Both the position numbers and the translations under genes were made by a program. A DNA stretch of 40,803 nucleotides from Verrucomicrobiia bacterium (GTDB taxonomy: Bacteria > Verrucomicrobiota > Verrucomicrobiia > JABWAM01): assembly GCA_028687435.1 (NCBI GenBank), contig JAQUAF010000048.1, forward strand, positions 1 to 40,803, read 5' to 3'. Shown here piece after piece: positions 25,194 to 34,447 of this stretch (within the stretch, counting starts at the first letter, position 1; the number at the start of each line of letters is the position of its first letter). Under the pieces are notes generated by a model, which made no database searches, had not been told where the DNA came from, and was given only the letters and a program-made list of their open reading frames with translations.

Positions 25194-26012
25194 GTGCCGG
25201 AGACACCTTCCCCATCATCACCCCCCAGCCTGCTTGAGGTCCGCGATTTGAAAGTCCATTACCCCGCGGGCAGCGGTTTCCTGGGACATTCGCCGCGGTT
25301 CTTCAAAGCCGTGGATGGCGTGAGCTTTGTCATCCATTCCGGCAAAACCATTGGTTTGGTGGGCGAAAGCGGCAGCGGAAAAACCACCGTTGGGAGGGCC
25401 ATCATCCATCTGGCGCCCATTTCCGGCGGCGCCATTCTCTGGGAGGGGCGGAATATCGGACAGTTGCCCGAGAATTCCTTCCGCCCGTTTCGAAAACATA
25501 TTCAAATGATTTTCCAGGATCCCTATGGATCCCTCAACCCCCGCTTGACAATCGAAACCATTGTCGGCGAGGCGTTTGAAGTCCATTTTCCACAATACTC
25601 CAAGGCGGAACGCCGCGACCGTGTAGTGGACCTGATGCGGCAGGTGGGACTCAAACCCGACCACATCCGGCGCTATCCCCACGAATTCAGCGGAGGCCAG
25701 CGCCAACGCATTGGCATCGCCCGCGCCCTGGCGGTCAGCCCGCGTCTGATCATTTGCGATGAGCCCGTCAGCGCCCTGGATGTTTCGGTGCAGGCTCAGA
25801 TCATCAATCTGCTGCAGGATCTGCAGGAACAATACCATCTATCCTATCTGTTCATCGGTCACGACCTGGGAGTGATCGAACATGTCAGCGACCGGGTGCT
25901 GGTGATGAATCAGGGGAAAATCGTCGAATCCGGCGATTGCGAATCCATTTATCGTTCCCCCCAACACCCCTACACACGCAAGTTGTTGGATGCGGTTCCA
26001 TCGCTGGCTTAG
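25194..26012 (+). CDS. OppF-type ABC transporter ATP-binding protein
   Basis: A 272-residue ATPase of the peptide/nickel transporter class, of slightly short length, starting at GTG. Walker A is GESGSGKTT (57-65), then IQMIFQDPYGSLNPR (Q-loop, as in OppF/DppF), signature SGGQRQR (~165), Walker B IICDEPVSALDVS, and the switch His in IGHDLGVIEHV. The C-terminal oligopeptide-binding motif is present (SIYRSPQHPYTRKLL). In intact systems OppF pairs with OppD and two permeases; none of these is in the window. The next gene begins five bases after the stop and is a MATE transporter, not a permease. It may be an orphan ATPase that completes a system encoded elsewhere. Confidence 0.92.
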   Translation: MPETPSPSSPPSLLEVRDLKVHYPAGSGFLGHSPRFFKAVDGVSFVIHSGKTIGLVGESGSGKTTVGRAIIHLAPISGGAILWEGRNIGQLPENSFRPFRKHIQMIFQDPYGSLNPRLTIETIVGEAFEVHFPQYSKAERRDRVVDLMRQVGLKPDHIRRYPHEFSGGQRQRIGIARALAVSPRLIICDEPVSALDVSVQAQIINLLQDLQEQYHLSYLFIGHDLGVIEHVSDRVLVMNQGKIVESGDCESIYRSPQHPYTRKLLDAVPSLA

Positions 26013-26017
26013 TCCCC

Positions 26018-27367
26018 ATGTCGGTTCTTGTCCAGAAAAGCGTCAGACAAACCCTCCTCGAAATGGCGTTTCCCATGCTGGCCGGGACTTTCGCCATGAA
26101 CGCCTACAGCCTCACGGACGCATGGTTTGTGGCGCAACTGGGAACCCTCCCGCTGGCGGCAATGGGATTCATCATGCCAGTCATCATGCTGCTGACTTGC
26201 GTGGCGGGCGGCATCGGGACGGGGATCACCACCCTGGTGTCGCACGCAATCGGACGCCATGACCAAGATGCCGCGTCCAGAGTGGTCATCCACGGCCTGG
26301 CCCTCACGCTCGGAATCACAACGCTCATCACCATCGCCGGATATTTGAGCATCGATTTTATTTTTGCGCGGCTTGGCGCGGACGCGAAAACCCTGCCGCT
26401 CATCGGCGATTACATGAGCACCTGGTATTTTGGCGCCATTTTCATGTCCCTTCCCATGCTGGGGAACGGCATTCTCATTTCCTCGGGCGATTCCAAGGCG
26501 GCCAGTCAATTCATGATTCTGGGAACCATTCTCAACGCCATGCTCAATCCAATCCTGATTTTTGGTTTTCCCGGTTTCCCCCCCATGGGCATCCGGGGCT
26601 CGGCAATGGCCACAGTCATCGCCCAGGCTGTTTCAACCGCATGGCTTTTTCATCTGCTGCGCCACAAACACCAACTGCTGAAATTCGAGAAAAATGGTCT
26701 GGCCGGCTGTCTTGAATCCTTCCGGAAAATCCTCTCTTTTGGCATTCCCAGTTCCCTGAGCATGATCCTGATGCCGGTTTCCGCCGGCATCATCACATCG
26801 ATCCTCAGCAGGTTCGGCCCGGAAACAGTCGCCGCCTGCGGCGCGGCGGGCCGCATCGAAATGTTCGCCTTTGTGATCCCCATGGCGCTGGGAATGTCGC
26901 TCACCCCCTTCATCAGCCAGAATTACGGCGCAGGCCGCATGGATCGCATCCGCGAAGCCTTCACGATATCAACCCGCTTTGCCCTGATTTACGGCGGAGG
27001 GGTCGCCATCGTGTTTTTCCTCTGCGCGCCATGGTTCGCGTCATTCTTTACGGCGGATCCGGCGGTCGCCTCAACATTGGTGATTTACATCCGGATCATC
27101 TCCTTCGGGTACGGGATGATGGAGGTCCACCGGTATTGTGGATTCGTTCTCACCGGACTTCACAAACCGGCTTTCTCTACAGCGCTCAATGTCATCCGGG
27201 CGTTGATCCTTCTCATTCCGCTTGCCTGCCTCGGCGCGCATTTTGGCGGAGTCCGTGGCGTCTTTTGCGCCCGGCTGGCCACAGACCTTCTCGCCGGAAG
27301 CATTGGCCTCATCTGCGTCCGCTGCGTTTTGCGCGCGCGTCAAAGAAACGAAACATGCCCGTCATAA
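26018..27367 (+). CDS. MATE-family efflux transporter
   Basis: A 449-residue inner-membrane antiporter with about twelve helices, started at the ATG at 26018; the open frame extends earlier but overlaps the ATPase. Family motifs: LTDAWFVAQLGTLPLAAMGF (first-helix region), GGIGTGITTLVSHAIGRHDQ, and the second half repeat AACGAAGRIEMFAFVIPMALG followed by MSLTPFISQNYGAGRMDRI. MATE proteins export cationic drugs, or other small compounds, in exchange for sodium or protons. It begins five bases after the ATPase stop and so is in the same operon. The combination of an OppF-type ATPase with MATE is unusual. An alternative, given the family, is a polysaccharide or siderophore exporter, but the motif match favours MATE. 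Confidence 0.92.
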   Translation: MSVLVQKSVRQTLLEMAFPMLAGTFAMNAYSLTDAWFVAQLGTLPLAAMGFIMPVIMLLTCVAGGIGTGITTLVSHAIGRHDQDAASRVVIHGLALTLGITTLITIAGYLSIDFIFARLGADAKTLPLIGDYMSTWYFGAIFMSLPMLGNGILISSGDSKAASQFMILGTILNAMLNPILIFGFPGFPPMGIRGSAMATVIAQAVSTAWLFHLLRHKHQLLKFEKNGLAGCLESFRKILSFGIPSSLSMILMPVSAGIITSILSRFGPETVAACGAAGRIEMFAFVIPMALGMSLTPFISQNYGAGRMDRIREAFTISTRFALIYGGGVAIVFFLCAPWFASFFTADPAVASTLVIYIRIISFGYGMMEVHRYCGFVLTGLHKPAFSTALNVIRALILLIPLACLGAHFGGVRGVFCARLATDLLAGSIGLICVRCVLRARQRNETCPS

Positions 27368-27412
27368 CCGGATGCGGAAAACCGGAATCCATCATCCCTC
27401 AATTGGCCTCCC

Positions 27413-29878
27413 CTATTTTTTTGCGAAATGGCTGAGTTTTTCGCACAAGCGTTTGACTTCCCCCTCAACCTCGTCAACAAAACCTTTCATTCCCTCAAAG
27501 TCTTCCTTCAACCCCATCTTTTCCAAATGGCCGATCCGGTCCGCCACCGGCAAGCCGCCGAAATTGGCGACAGCCCCCCGAAGTTTGTGAGCTGTTTTTC
27601 CAATCCTCCCGCCGTCGCGCGAATCAACAGCCTGTCGCAATTCGGACAACAATCTTGTGGCGTCCTCAACAAAAACCGCCGCCACCTCCCTGATCAACTC
27701 CGGGTGCCCGGCCAGCTGGCCAAAAAGAGAACCATCCGGCGCATTGCCCTCCACGGGAGACCCCGCCGGTCTCCGATTGTCGTTCGCCGCAGGCGGTTTG
27801 GGCATGCCGGAGGCAAAACGGTTCAACACCCGGGTCAGCTCCTGAATTTGCAACGGCTTGGCCAGGTAATCATCCATTCCGGCATTCAAACACCGGTCCC
27901 GATCCTCACGCATGGCATGCGCCGTCATGGCCACGATCGGCACATGCCCGCCCGACACCCGTTGCTGGCGGCGGATCATGGCTGTCGCCTCAAATCCGTC
28001 CATCTCGGGCATTTGCACATCCATTAAAACAAGGTCAAAATCCTCCCTGGCGCTGGCAACCACGGCTTCCTGCCCGTTTTTCACCGTGGTCACCCGGTGT
28101 CCCATCTGCTCAAGCAGGCCAATGGCCACAATCTGATTGACCGGCACATCTTCCGCCAGAAGGATGCGCATGGGACGCAGCGGCGTGGAATGCGGCACCG
28201 CCATGCTTTCCTCGCGGCTTCCCATCGGCGATCCCATCGCGGAAGTGATCACCTCAAACAAATTGGAGGCGGTGATGGGCTTGACCAGATAAGAAGTGAT
28301 CCCCAACTCACGGCACCGCATCACGTGATCCTCCAGCTTTGCGGAGGACAACATCAGCACCACAACCTTGCTCCACAGGGGATTCCTGCGAATTCGCTCC
28401 GCCAGCATGAAACCATCCATGTCCGGCATCATGTAATCCAACAGGATCAATGAAAAAGGCTGCCCCACCTCGGAAAAACGCTCCATCGCCTCCAGCGCGG
28501 CCGCCCCGCTTTGCACCACCGTGGGCTTCATGCGCCAGCCTTCCAGCAATTCCTTCAAAATCAGGCCATTGGTGGGATTGTCATCCACCGCCAAAACGGA
28601 CAACCCCTCCATGTTGATCGGCAGCAAAACCGGCCTGGCTGCCGTTTCATTGGAAATGGGAAAACGCGCGGTAAAATGAAAGGTGCTGCCCTTGCCCAAT
28701 GCGCTTTCCATCCAAATGCGCCCGTCCATCAACCCCACCAGCCTTCGGCAGATGGTCAATCCCAATCCGGTGCCGCCAAACTGCCGGGTGGTGGAGTTGT
28801 CCGCCTGGGTGAATGCCTCAAAAATCAGCCGTTGTTTTTCGGGCGAAACGCCAATGCCGGTGTCGCGAACCGAAAAATGCAAAACCACCCATTCCTTTTT
28901 CCTCTCCTTCTCCTTTTTGCATTCCACCACGACCTCCCCTTGCCTGGTAAACTTGATGGCATTCCCAATCAGGTTGATGATGATCTGGTTTAGCCGGTTT
29001 GCGTCACCCACCAGCTGATCGGGGATATCCGGAGAAATGTGACACGCCAGTTCGAGCCCCTTCTCATGCGCGCGCATCGCCACAATCGCCAGCGCCACAT
29101 CCAGACTTTCCCGCAGGCTGAAAGGGACATTCTCCAGTTCAATTTTTCCAGCCTCAATCTTTGAGATGTCCAGAATGTCATTGATCAGCTTGAGCAGCGA
29201 TTCGGCTGAGACTTTGATCATGCCAAGATACTGGCGTTGCTGATCGGTCAGGGGCGTCCTGTTCAACAGTTCAACCATTCCCAGGACCCCGTTCATCGGA
29301 GTCCGGATTTCATGGCTCATGTTTGCCAGAAAGGCGCTCTTGGCACGGGTTGCGCTTTCCGCAATCTCCTTGGCCTTTTGCATCTCCACATAGGCCTGCT
29401 TCAAATCTTCCTCCGCCTTCTTGCGCTCGGTAATGTCAAGAACGCTGATCACATTGCCGGCCAATGGATCATTTTTATCCAGCAATGAGGCGTTCAACAT
29501 CACCTGAATCATGGAACCGTCTTTGATCCGCCATCGCACCTCGACACTTGTATAAGCGCGCCGTTCGAGATCGGTGTACAGCGCGCGTCCAGCCCGTTCA
29601 AATTCCGCGTCATCCGGATAAAAAATCCGGGAGGATTTTCCCATCACCTCGTCCACTTCATACCCGGTGATCTCGCACAGCTTGTCGTTGAACTTTTTCA
29701 CCATGCGGTTTCGCACCAGGGCGATGCCCGACGGCGCCGAGGCAAAAATGCTGCGCAAAACCGCCTCGTTCTGCCAGACATCTCTGCCAGCCCTCTTGCG
29801 TCCGGCGGGTTTTTTGACACGTTTACCCGCCCTGTCATTCCTTGTTTTTCCCCCGTTTTTTTTCCGTATCATGATCAC
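27413..29878 (-). CDS. Hybrid sensor histidine kinase (PAS-HisKA-HATPase-REC-REC-Hpt)
   Basis: An 821-residue multidomain phosphorelay kinase without membrane helices, so cytosolic. After a lysine/arginine-rich N-terminal tail (1-33): PAS ~40-155 (ends [13 protein letters not shown]), HisKA with phosphorylated His189 ([15 protein letters not shown]), HATPase with N306 ([10 protein letters not shown]), DTGIG (339-343) and GGTGLGL; REC1 with Asp481 ([11 protein letters not shown]); REC2 with Asp620 ([11 protein letters not shown]) and YLAKP; Hpt with His764 ([12 protein letters not shown]). This is the BarA/ArcB-like order with two receivers. It starts 44 bases after the stop of alr on the same strand. 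A separate response regulator is not visible, and Hpt may pass phosphate to one elsewhere. The signal sensed by PAS is unknown. Confidence 0.97.
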   Translation of the reverse strand: MIMIRKKNGGKTRNDRAGKRVKKPAGRKRAGRDVWQNEAVLRSIFASAPSGIALVRNRMVKKFNDKLCEITGYEVDEVMGKSSRIFYPDDAEFERAGRALYTDLERRAYTSVEVRWRIKDGSMIQVMLNASLLDKNDPLAGNVISVLDITERKKAEEDLKQAYVEMQKAKEIAESATRAKSAFLANMSHEIRTPMNGVLGMVELLNRTPLTDQQRQYLGMIKVSAESLLKLINDILDISKIEAGKIELENVPFSLRESLDVALAIVAMRAHEKGLELACHISPDIPDQLVGDANRLNQIIINLIGNAIKFTRQGEVVVECKKEKERKKEWVVLHFSVRDTGIGVSPEKQRLIFEAFTQADNSTTRQFGGTGLGLTICRRLVGLMDGRIWMESALGKGSTFHFTARFPISNETAARPVLLPINMEGLSVLAVDDNPTNGLILKELLEGWRMKPTVVQSGAAALEAMERFSEVGQPFSLILLDYMMPDMDGFMLAERIRRNPLWSKVVVLMLSSAKLEDHVMRCRELGITSYLVKPITASNLFEVITSAMGSPMGSREESMAVPHSTPLRPMRILLAEDVPVNQIVAIGLLEQMGHRVTTVKNGQEAVVASAREDFDLVLMDVQMPEMDGFEATAMIRRQQRVSGGHVPIVAMTAHAMREDRDRCLNAGMDDYLAKPLQIQELTRVLNRFASGMPKPPAANDNRRPAGSPVEGNAPDGSLFGQLAGHPELIREVAAVFVEDATRLLSELRQAVDSRDGGRIGKTAHKLRGAVANFGGLPVADRIGHLEKMGLKEDFEGMKGFVDEVEGEVKRLCEKLSHFAKK

Positions 29879-29922
29879 CTTTCCGGCGGCGCCCGGCGCA
29901 GGCCTGTGCTGCCGCGCATTCT

Positions 29923-31089
29923 TTAACTTTCAACCCCTCCGCCCTCATAAATGCGGGACACCCGGCTGCTGATGCCGCAAAGGACCTCGTAGGAAATGGT
30001 CTCCGCCCACCCGGCAAATTCCCCCGCCGTAATCTCATCCCTCCCGCTCTTCCCAATCAACACCACCTCATCCCCCCAACGCGCCCGGGGCAGTCGCGTG
30101 ACATCAACCATCACCATGTCCATGGTCACACGTCCCAGAATCCTGCAGCGGCGGCCATGAATGAGAACCTCCCCCCGGTTTGAAAGTTTCCGCGGCAAAC
30201 CATCGGCATAACCCGCGCACAATACCGCCACGCGGGTTTTCCTTCGCGTGCGAAAAGTTCCACCGTAACTGATGGGGGTTCCGGCGGGCATTTCACGAAC
30301 AAGGCCAATCCGCGTTTTCCAGGTCAAAACCGGGCGCAAGGGATGGGCTCCCAACTTCCGGGTCCAGGCGGAAAGGGGCTCGGGAATCCCATAAAGGGCC
30401 AGTCCGCAACGCATTCCGCGCGGAGGATCATCCCGTCGTCCGCGCGCGCCAGGCAAAATCACGCCGCCGGAACTGCTTTCAAAATGCAAAAACGGCAGTT
30501 TTTCCGTCCGGCTGAGAAAGCCGCAAAACGCCTTGAACTGCGCCAACTGGCGCGCGCTTCCACAATTGATGTCCTCAAAAGTCAGATGGGAAAACAACCC
30601 GCTCCATTCAATCCATTGCGACTTCCTGATCCGCCGCAACAATTCGATCAATCCCCGGGAAAAAGCGCCGGTCCGCCCCATGCCGGTGTCCAATTCAAGG
30701 TGAACGGAAATTTTTTTCCGTTGCCTCGCGGCGGCCCGTTCAAACAGCGCCAGTTCCCCAAGGGAGGAAACCGTTGCGATCCAGCGCGGGCGCTTGATCA
30801 GCAAACCAATCTCCACGGGCAACAGCGGGCTTAACAGGAGAACCTTCAGCCCTGGCGCCGCCCGCGAAACCGCCGCCGCCTCCCTCACATTGGCCACCGC
30901 CGCCATGCGAACCCCCTCTCGCCATAATCGCCGGGCCACAGGTTCGGCCCCATGTCCATAGGCATTGGCCTTGATGACGGCAATCAAAGGCTCGCTTTTG
31001 TCCCTCAACGAACGCAATTGCCGCAAGTTGCCGGCCAGGGCATCAAGATCAATCTCCGCCCAGCATCGAAAAGGAATTTCTGTTTTCAT
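29923..31089 (-). CDS. alr: Alanine racemase
   Basis: A 388-residue PLP enzyme making D-alanine for peptidoglycan. The PLP lysine is K40 in [11 protein letters not shown], and the C-terminal beta domain carries the second catalytic residue in [13 protein letters not shown] (Tyr ~275), with the usual RNxxR-like framework and SYGGTF before it. The C-terminal [16 protein letters not shown] is characteristic. A lightly degraded region near residues 195-215 ([20 protein letters not shown]) is a bit longer than usual. It stands upstream of the hybrid histidine kinase (44 bases), so the two could be cotranscribed, with no obvious functional link. The leader contains a TTGCAAGAGCCTC repeat 100 bases before the start. 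Confidence 0.95.
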   Translation of the reverse strand: MKTEIPFRCWAEIDLDALAGNLRQLRSLRDKSEPLIAVIKANAYGHGAEPVARRLWREGVRMAAVANVREAAAVSRAAPGLKVLLLSPLLPVEIGLLIKRPRWIATVSSLGELALFERAAARQRKKISVHLELDTGMGRTGAFSRGLIELLRRIRKSQWIEWSGLFSHLTFEDINCGSARQLAQFKAFCGFLSRTEKLPFLHFESSSGGVILPGARGRRDDPPRGMRCGLALYGIPEPLSAWTRKLGAHPLRPVLTWKTRIGLVREMPAGTPISYGGTFRTRRKTRVAVLCAGYADGLPRKLSNRGEVLIHGRRCRILGRVTMDMVMVDVTRLPRARWGDEVVLIGKSGRDEITAGEFAGWAETISYEVLCGISSRVSRIYEGGGVES

Positions 31090-31173
31090 GAGTGAAAACC
31101 GTCAGGCAATTGATCTGAAGGCTTTTGGCATTTGATTTCTTCAAAAAACACAGCTGGGTTTAAAATCGCCCTG

Positions 31174-31192
31174 TTGCAAGAGCCTCTTATAT
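31174..31192 (+). repeat. Solo TTGCAAGAGCCTC repeat end upstream of alr
   Basis: TTGCAAGAGCCTC followed by TTATATG. The 13-base core is the outer end of the terminal repeat of the 20.4-kb element, and the same block with TTTTATATG occurs at 1560-1580. No second end is found nearby, so it is a solo relic, or a regulatory motif shared by these leaders. Confidence 0.5.
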
Positions 31193-31236
31193 GGCAATCT
31201 TAAAAACTTCCTCTCAATAAACAAGCGTTTTTGAGT

Positions 31237-33057
31237 CTATCGCCCCAACCAATGGCCCAACACCACCCATTGCCAGAAGCGCGGCCAGTTGACGCGTCCC
31301 TCAACAAAATCCTTTCGCAGCCGGTCCGTCCTCAACCCCCGCAACAGCGGTTCGTTCCCGAGCGTTTTCAATCCCTCCTCCGCCACGTCCCTCAATTTCC
31401 CCTTCAACCAACGTTCGAACGGCAGCACAAAACCCCGCTTCGGTTTCATCCCCCACCCCGGCGGCAATTCCTTCCTCAAAGCCGCCGCCAGCAACGGCTT
31501 CTGCCCCTCCCCGCGCATTTTCACGTCCCCCGGCAATCGCAACATCAGTTCCACCAGCCGGTGATCCAGAAACGGCGCCCTCAACTCCAGCGCATGCGCC
31601 ATGGAAAACACATCCGAATCGCGCAACAACATCATGCGCATGTATCCGCACAACTCGCACCACGAAAGCCGGGTCATCGGATCCGCCTTGAACTTGGTCG
31701 CCCCCATCGTTGAATTCTCCGCCGCAAACCCGTTCTCCCTCAGCCACCGCCGGCTCCAAAAACTCCGATACACACCCGCCAGCCCTTCCACCGTCAGGGA
31801 ACAGGTCAGCAAATCATCCGCCCGATCCGCCGCCGCCCCGCGTCCCAACCGGGCCGCCAACAAAGCGCGGAAAACACCCGACGGCAACCGCCGCCACAAC
31901 CATCCCGTCCGGTAAAGCTGCGGTATCCTTTTAAATTGCAGATACCCGCCAAAAAGTTCGTCGCCCCCAAGCCCCGATAAAGCCACCTTGATCCCCGCCC
32001 GCCGCGTCGCGCCGGACACCAAATAAGTGTTCACCCCGTCCACTGTAGGAAGATCCATGGCCCCCAACGCCTCCCGCACGCCGGTCAAAACTTCGTCTCC
32101 GGACATTTCAACCCGGTGATGCCGCACCCCAAACCGCCGGGCAACCTCCCCGGCCTCGTTCCCCTCGTCCTGTTCCAACCCGGGAAACGCAACCGTAAAG
32201 GTATGCAACTGATCCCCCAGTTCACCGGCCGCCACGCTGGTGATCGCCACCGAATCCATCCCGCCGCTCAAGAAACAGGACACCTCCACATCAGCCAGAA
32301 GATGCTCCTTCACCGCCCGGTGAAACTCCGACCGCACCGCTTCCGCAGCCTCATCCCCTGAAATCTCCATCGCCTTGCCCTCCGGCATCCAATAACGCCG
32401 CGACTGCAATTCCCCCTCCGACCAACACATCCAATGCCCCGCCGGCAGATTGCGCACCCCCGCGATCAACGGCGCGTCATCGTGCGCGCTGCCAAACCGC
32501 GCGTAATAGGCCAGCCCCGCGGGATCCAGCCGGCGCTCCACGCCCCCCGCCTGCGTCAACACCCGGACTTCCGATGCAAACTGCAACAACCCCGATTTCT
32601 CGTGAAAATACAACGGCTTGATCCCCAACCGGTCACGCGCCAGCCACAATTTCCCAGCCCCATCCTCCCAAAGCGCAAAGGCAAACATTCCGCGCAACCG
32701 CGACAGACACTCAATCCCCCACTTTCGAAAAGCCAGCAGCAACGTCTCCGTGTCGCTGGACGACCGCCAGTTGATCCGCCCCGACATTTTCTCCATCTCC
32801 TGCCGGATCTCCAGATGATTGTAAATCTCCCCGTTCAACACCACCACATTGCCCGTCAGATCGTCCACCATCGGCTGATGCCCCGCCTCCGTCAAATCAA
32901 GGATCGCCAGCCGCCGGTGCGCCAGCCCCACCCGCCCCCGCGCCTCCACCCATGTCCCCAAGTCATCCGGCCCCCGATGCGACAACAATTCCCCCATGCG
33001 GTCCAAATCCGGACAGCGATTCGACTGGATGGTGGCATAACCCGCTATTCCGCACAT
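31237..33057 (-). CDS. asnB: Asparagine synthetase, glutamine-hydrolysing
   Basis: A 606-residue two-domain enzyme of usual length that makes asparagine from aspartate, glutamine and ATP. The N-terminal nucleophile Cys2 starts the class II glutaminase domain (CGIAGYATIQ; LLSHRGPDDLG; VVLNGEIYNH). The synthetase half has the ATP PP-loop SGGMDSVAI at ~255-263 and LSGLGGDELFGGYLQF. It ends DFVEGRVNWPRFWQWVVLGHW, with the usual WxxW tail. Members near sugar or exopolysaccharide genes may instead amidate other acceptors, so the exact product is moderately certain. It is divergent from the sugar isomerase gene. No Shine-Dalgarno was seen before the ATG. Confidence 0.9.
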   Translation of the reverse strand: MCGIAGYATIQSNRCPDLDRMGELLSHRGPDDLGTWVEARGRVGLAHRRLAILDLTEAGHQPMVDDLTGNVVVLNGEIYNHLEIRQEMEKMSGRINWRSSSDTETLLLAFRKWGIECLSRLRGMFAFALWEDGAGKLWLARDRLGIKPLYFHEKSGLLQFASEVRVLTQAGGVERRLDPAGLAYYARFGSAHDDAPLIAGVRNLPAGHWMCWSEGELQSRRYWMPEGKAMEISGDEAAEAVRSEFHRAVKEHLLADVEVSCFLSGGMDSVAITSVAAGELGDQLHTFTVAFPGLEQDEGNEAGEVARRFGVRHHRVEMSGDEVLTGVREALGAMDLPTVDGVNTYLVSGATRRAGIKVALSGLGGDELFGGYLQFKRIPQLYRTGWLWRRLPSGVFRALLAARLGRGAAADRADDLLTCSLTVEGLAGVYRSFWSRRWLRENGFAAENSTMGATKFKADPMTRLSWCELCGYMRMMLLRDSDVFSMAHALELRAPFLDHRLVELMLRLPGDVKMRGEGQKPLLAAALRKELPPGWGMKPKRGFVLPFERWLKGKLRDVAEEGLKTLGNEPLLRGLRTDRLRKDFVEGRVNWPRFWQWVVLGHWLGR

Positions 33058-33166
33058 ATCAATTCAGGATGGCATAAATCTTTTTCAGTCACAACCCTTG
33101 ATAAAATTTTTAGCGGGCGCATGGCAGCCCCCTGGCGGACAAAACAACTTCACCAATGTGCAAAAG

Positions 33167-33231
33167 AATGATCATTTCGTCCAATTGACCAGCCACTCAA
33201 AAGTGATATATTTTTCAAAATAATGATCATT
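33167..33231 (+). promoter_or_regulatory. Promoter flanked by two identical palindromes (operator pair)
   Basis: AATGATCATT, a perfect 10-bp palindrome, occurs at 33167-33176 and again at 33222-33231, 55 bases apart, each within matching flanks (AAA..AATGATCATTT). Between them is a sigma70-like promoter: TTGACC at 33185-33190, 16 bases, TATATT at 33207-33212. The first site lies just upstream of the -35 and the second just after the predicted start of transcription. This geometry fits looping or double-site repression of the isomerase gene. The binding protein is unknown; an AraC-type remnant follows the gene. Confidence 0.6.
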
Positions 33232-33250
33232 TAATTTAAGGAACCATCCC

Positions 33251-34051
33251 ATGCCAAAATTAAGCGACAAGCTCGCCGTTCAGATGTATACGATCCGTGA
33301 TTTCACCACGGATCGCCAAAGCCTTCACAACAGTCTGCGAAAAATTTCAGAACTCGGATACAAGGCGGTTCAATTCTCGGCGGTCCAGTGCATGAATGGC
33401 GGCTCGCCCCAGGTCAATGCCCGGGACGCCAGGGACATGCTCGACGAATTCGGACTCCGATACATCGCCACCCACCGCTCCTGGAATGACCTGGTTTCAA
33501 AAACCGATGAGGAAATCGCTTTTCACAAAACCCTGGGCTGCGATTATGCAGCAATCGGAGGCATCGACAAAAACTACCCGGACACCATCACAGGTTACCG
33601 TTCATGGTTGAAAGACGCCGCCAAACTCGTCAAGGCGCTTAAAACCGAGGGAATCCGTTTCGGGCATCACAACCACAGCCGGGAATTCGTCCGCCCTTGC
33701 GTTCCCGGCCCCACGCTCGAAGACATCCTGATCGACGAGGGAGGAAGCGATCTGATGCTGGAACTGGACCTCTATTGGGTCATCCACGCCGGGGCCGATC
33801 CCTGCCGCCTGCTCCGGCGCTGCGCAGGCCGCGTGCCGGTCATTCATCTGAAGGACAAAGAGGTTCTGCCCGGAACCAACGACGGCATCATCGCCCCCAT
33901 CGGCGAAGGCGTGATCGACTGGGAAGGAATCATCCCCGTATGCGAAAAGTGCGGAGTGGATTGGTACGCCATCGAACAAGACACCTGCCGCCGCGATCCA
34001 TTCGACTGTCTCCGCTCCAGTTTTGCCTGTCTCTCGCAAATGAAGGTCTGA
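33251..34051 (+). CDS. Sugar phosphate isomerase/epimerase-like protein (TIM barrel)
   Basis: A 266-residue cytosolic protein of the xylose isomerase-like TIM barrel superfamily (AP endonuclease 2 fold). Features: AVQMYTIRDFTTDRQSLHNS at the start, GYKAVQFSAV, a metal-site pattern of Glu/Asp/His spread along the barrel (HHNHSREF, LMLELDLYWVIHAG, VPVIHLKDKEVL, DWYAIEQDTC). Members isomerise or epimerise sugars, sugar phosphates, inosose or hydroxypyruvate; the substrate is not evident. AAGGA lies eight bases before the ATG. Its upstream region carries a regulated promoter with twin palindromes, and downstream lies an AraC-type remnant, which together suggest a sugar-responsive gene. Confidence 0.9.
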   Translation: MPKLSDKLAVQMYTIRDFTTDRQSLHNSLRKISELGYKAVQFSAVQCMNGGSPQVNARDARDMLDEFGLRYIATHRSWNDLVSKTDEEIAFHKTLGCDYAAIGGIDKNYPDTITGYRSWLKDAAKLVKALKTEGIRFGHHNHSREFVRPCVPGPTLEDILIDEGGSDLMLELDLYWVIHAGADPCRLLRRCAGRVPVIHLKDKEVLPGTNDGIIAPIGEGVIDWEGIIPVCEKCGVDWYAIEQDTCRRDPFDCLRSSFACLSQMKV

Positions 34052-34069
34052 CATCTCCCAATCCATCAA

Positions 34070-34385
34070 CTTCGCATGTCGAACGCAAGCGGATCAATCC
34101 GCCTGACCTGCACAACGAATTGACGCAGAAAACGGTTTTTCTCCGAATCGATAAGCGCGGCTGAATTTTTGGCGAAACGCGGCCGGCGCCGGGACGCGTG
34201 ATCAAGAGCGAAGGCGCGTTCGCCGTGAATTTTTCATCCCCATTGATGGAAAAATGGATCCGCCCATAATGCTGGTACTGCAAGGTATGATAGCTTCTTC
34301 CGCTGAGGTGATTGATCCAATTCCCGCCCTCCATCCCCACACAAGCGGTCACGAATTCAATGTCGTCATAAAAGGTCGTTTGCAT
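34070..34385 (-). pseudogene. Decayed AraC-family regulator, N-terminal part only
   Basis: From the ATG at 34385, ~70 residues look like the cupin-type ligand half of an AraC-family regulator: DDIEFVTACVGMEGGNWINH, YHTLQYQHYGRIHFSINGDE, then SLLITRPG. Beyond this the frame continues as nonsense, while the other frames show pieces that would fit the family (AFRQKFSRAYRFGEK, then KNRFLRQFVVQVRRI). That points to at least two frameshifts within ~100 bases, and no helix-turn-helix half follows before the chlD gene. It is therefore a remnant. It sits just downstream of the sugar isomerase gene and may once have controlled it. The exact left end is uncertain. Confidence 0.55.
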
Positions 34386-34447
34386 GATCAAACTGCCTGC
34401 CCATCCGGATCCGCCGCCTTCCACCCGCGCTCATCGCTGCGGCAAAT

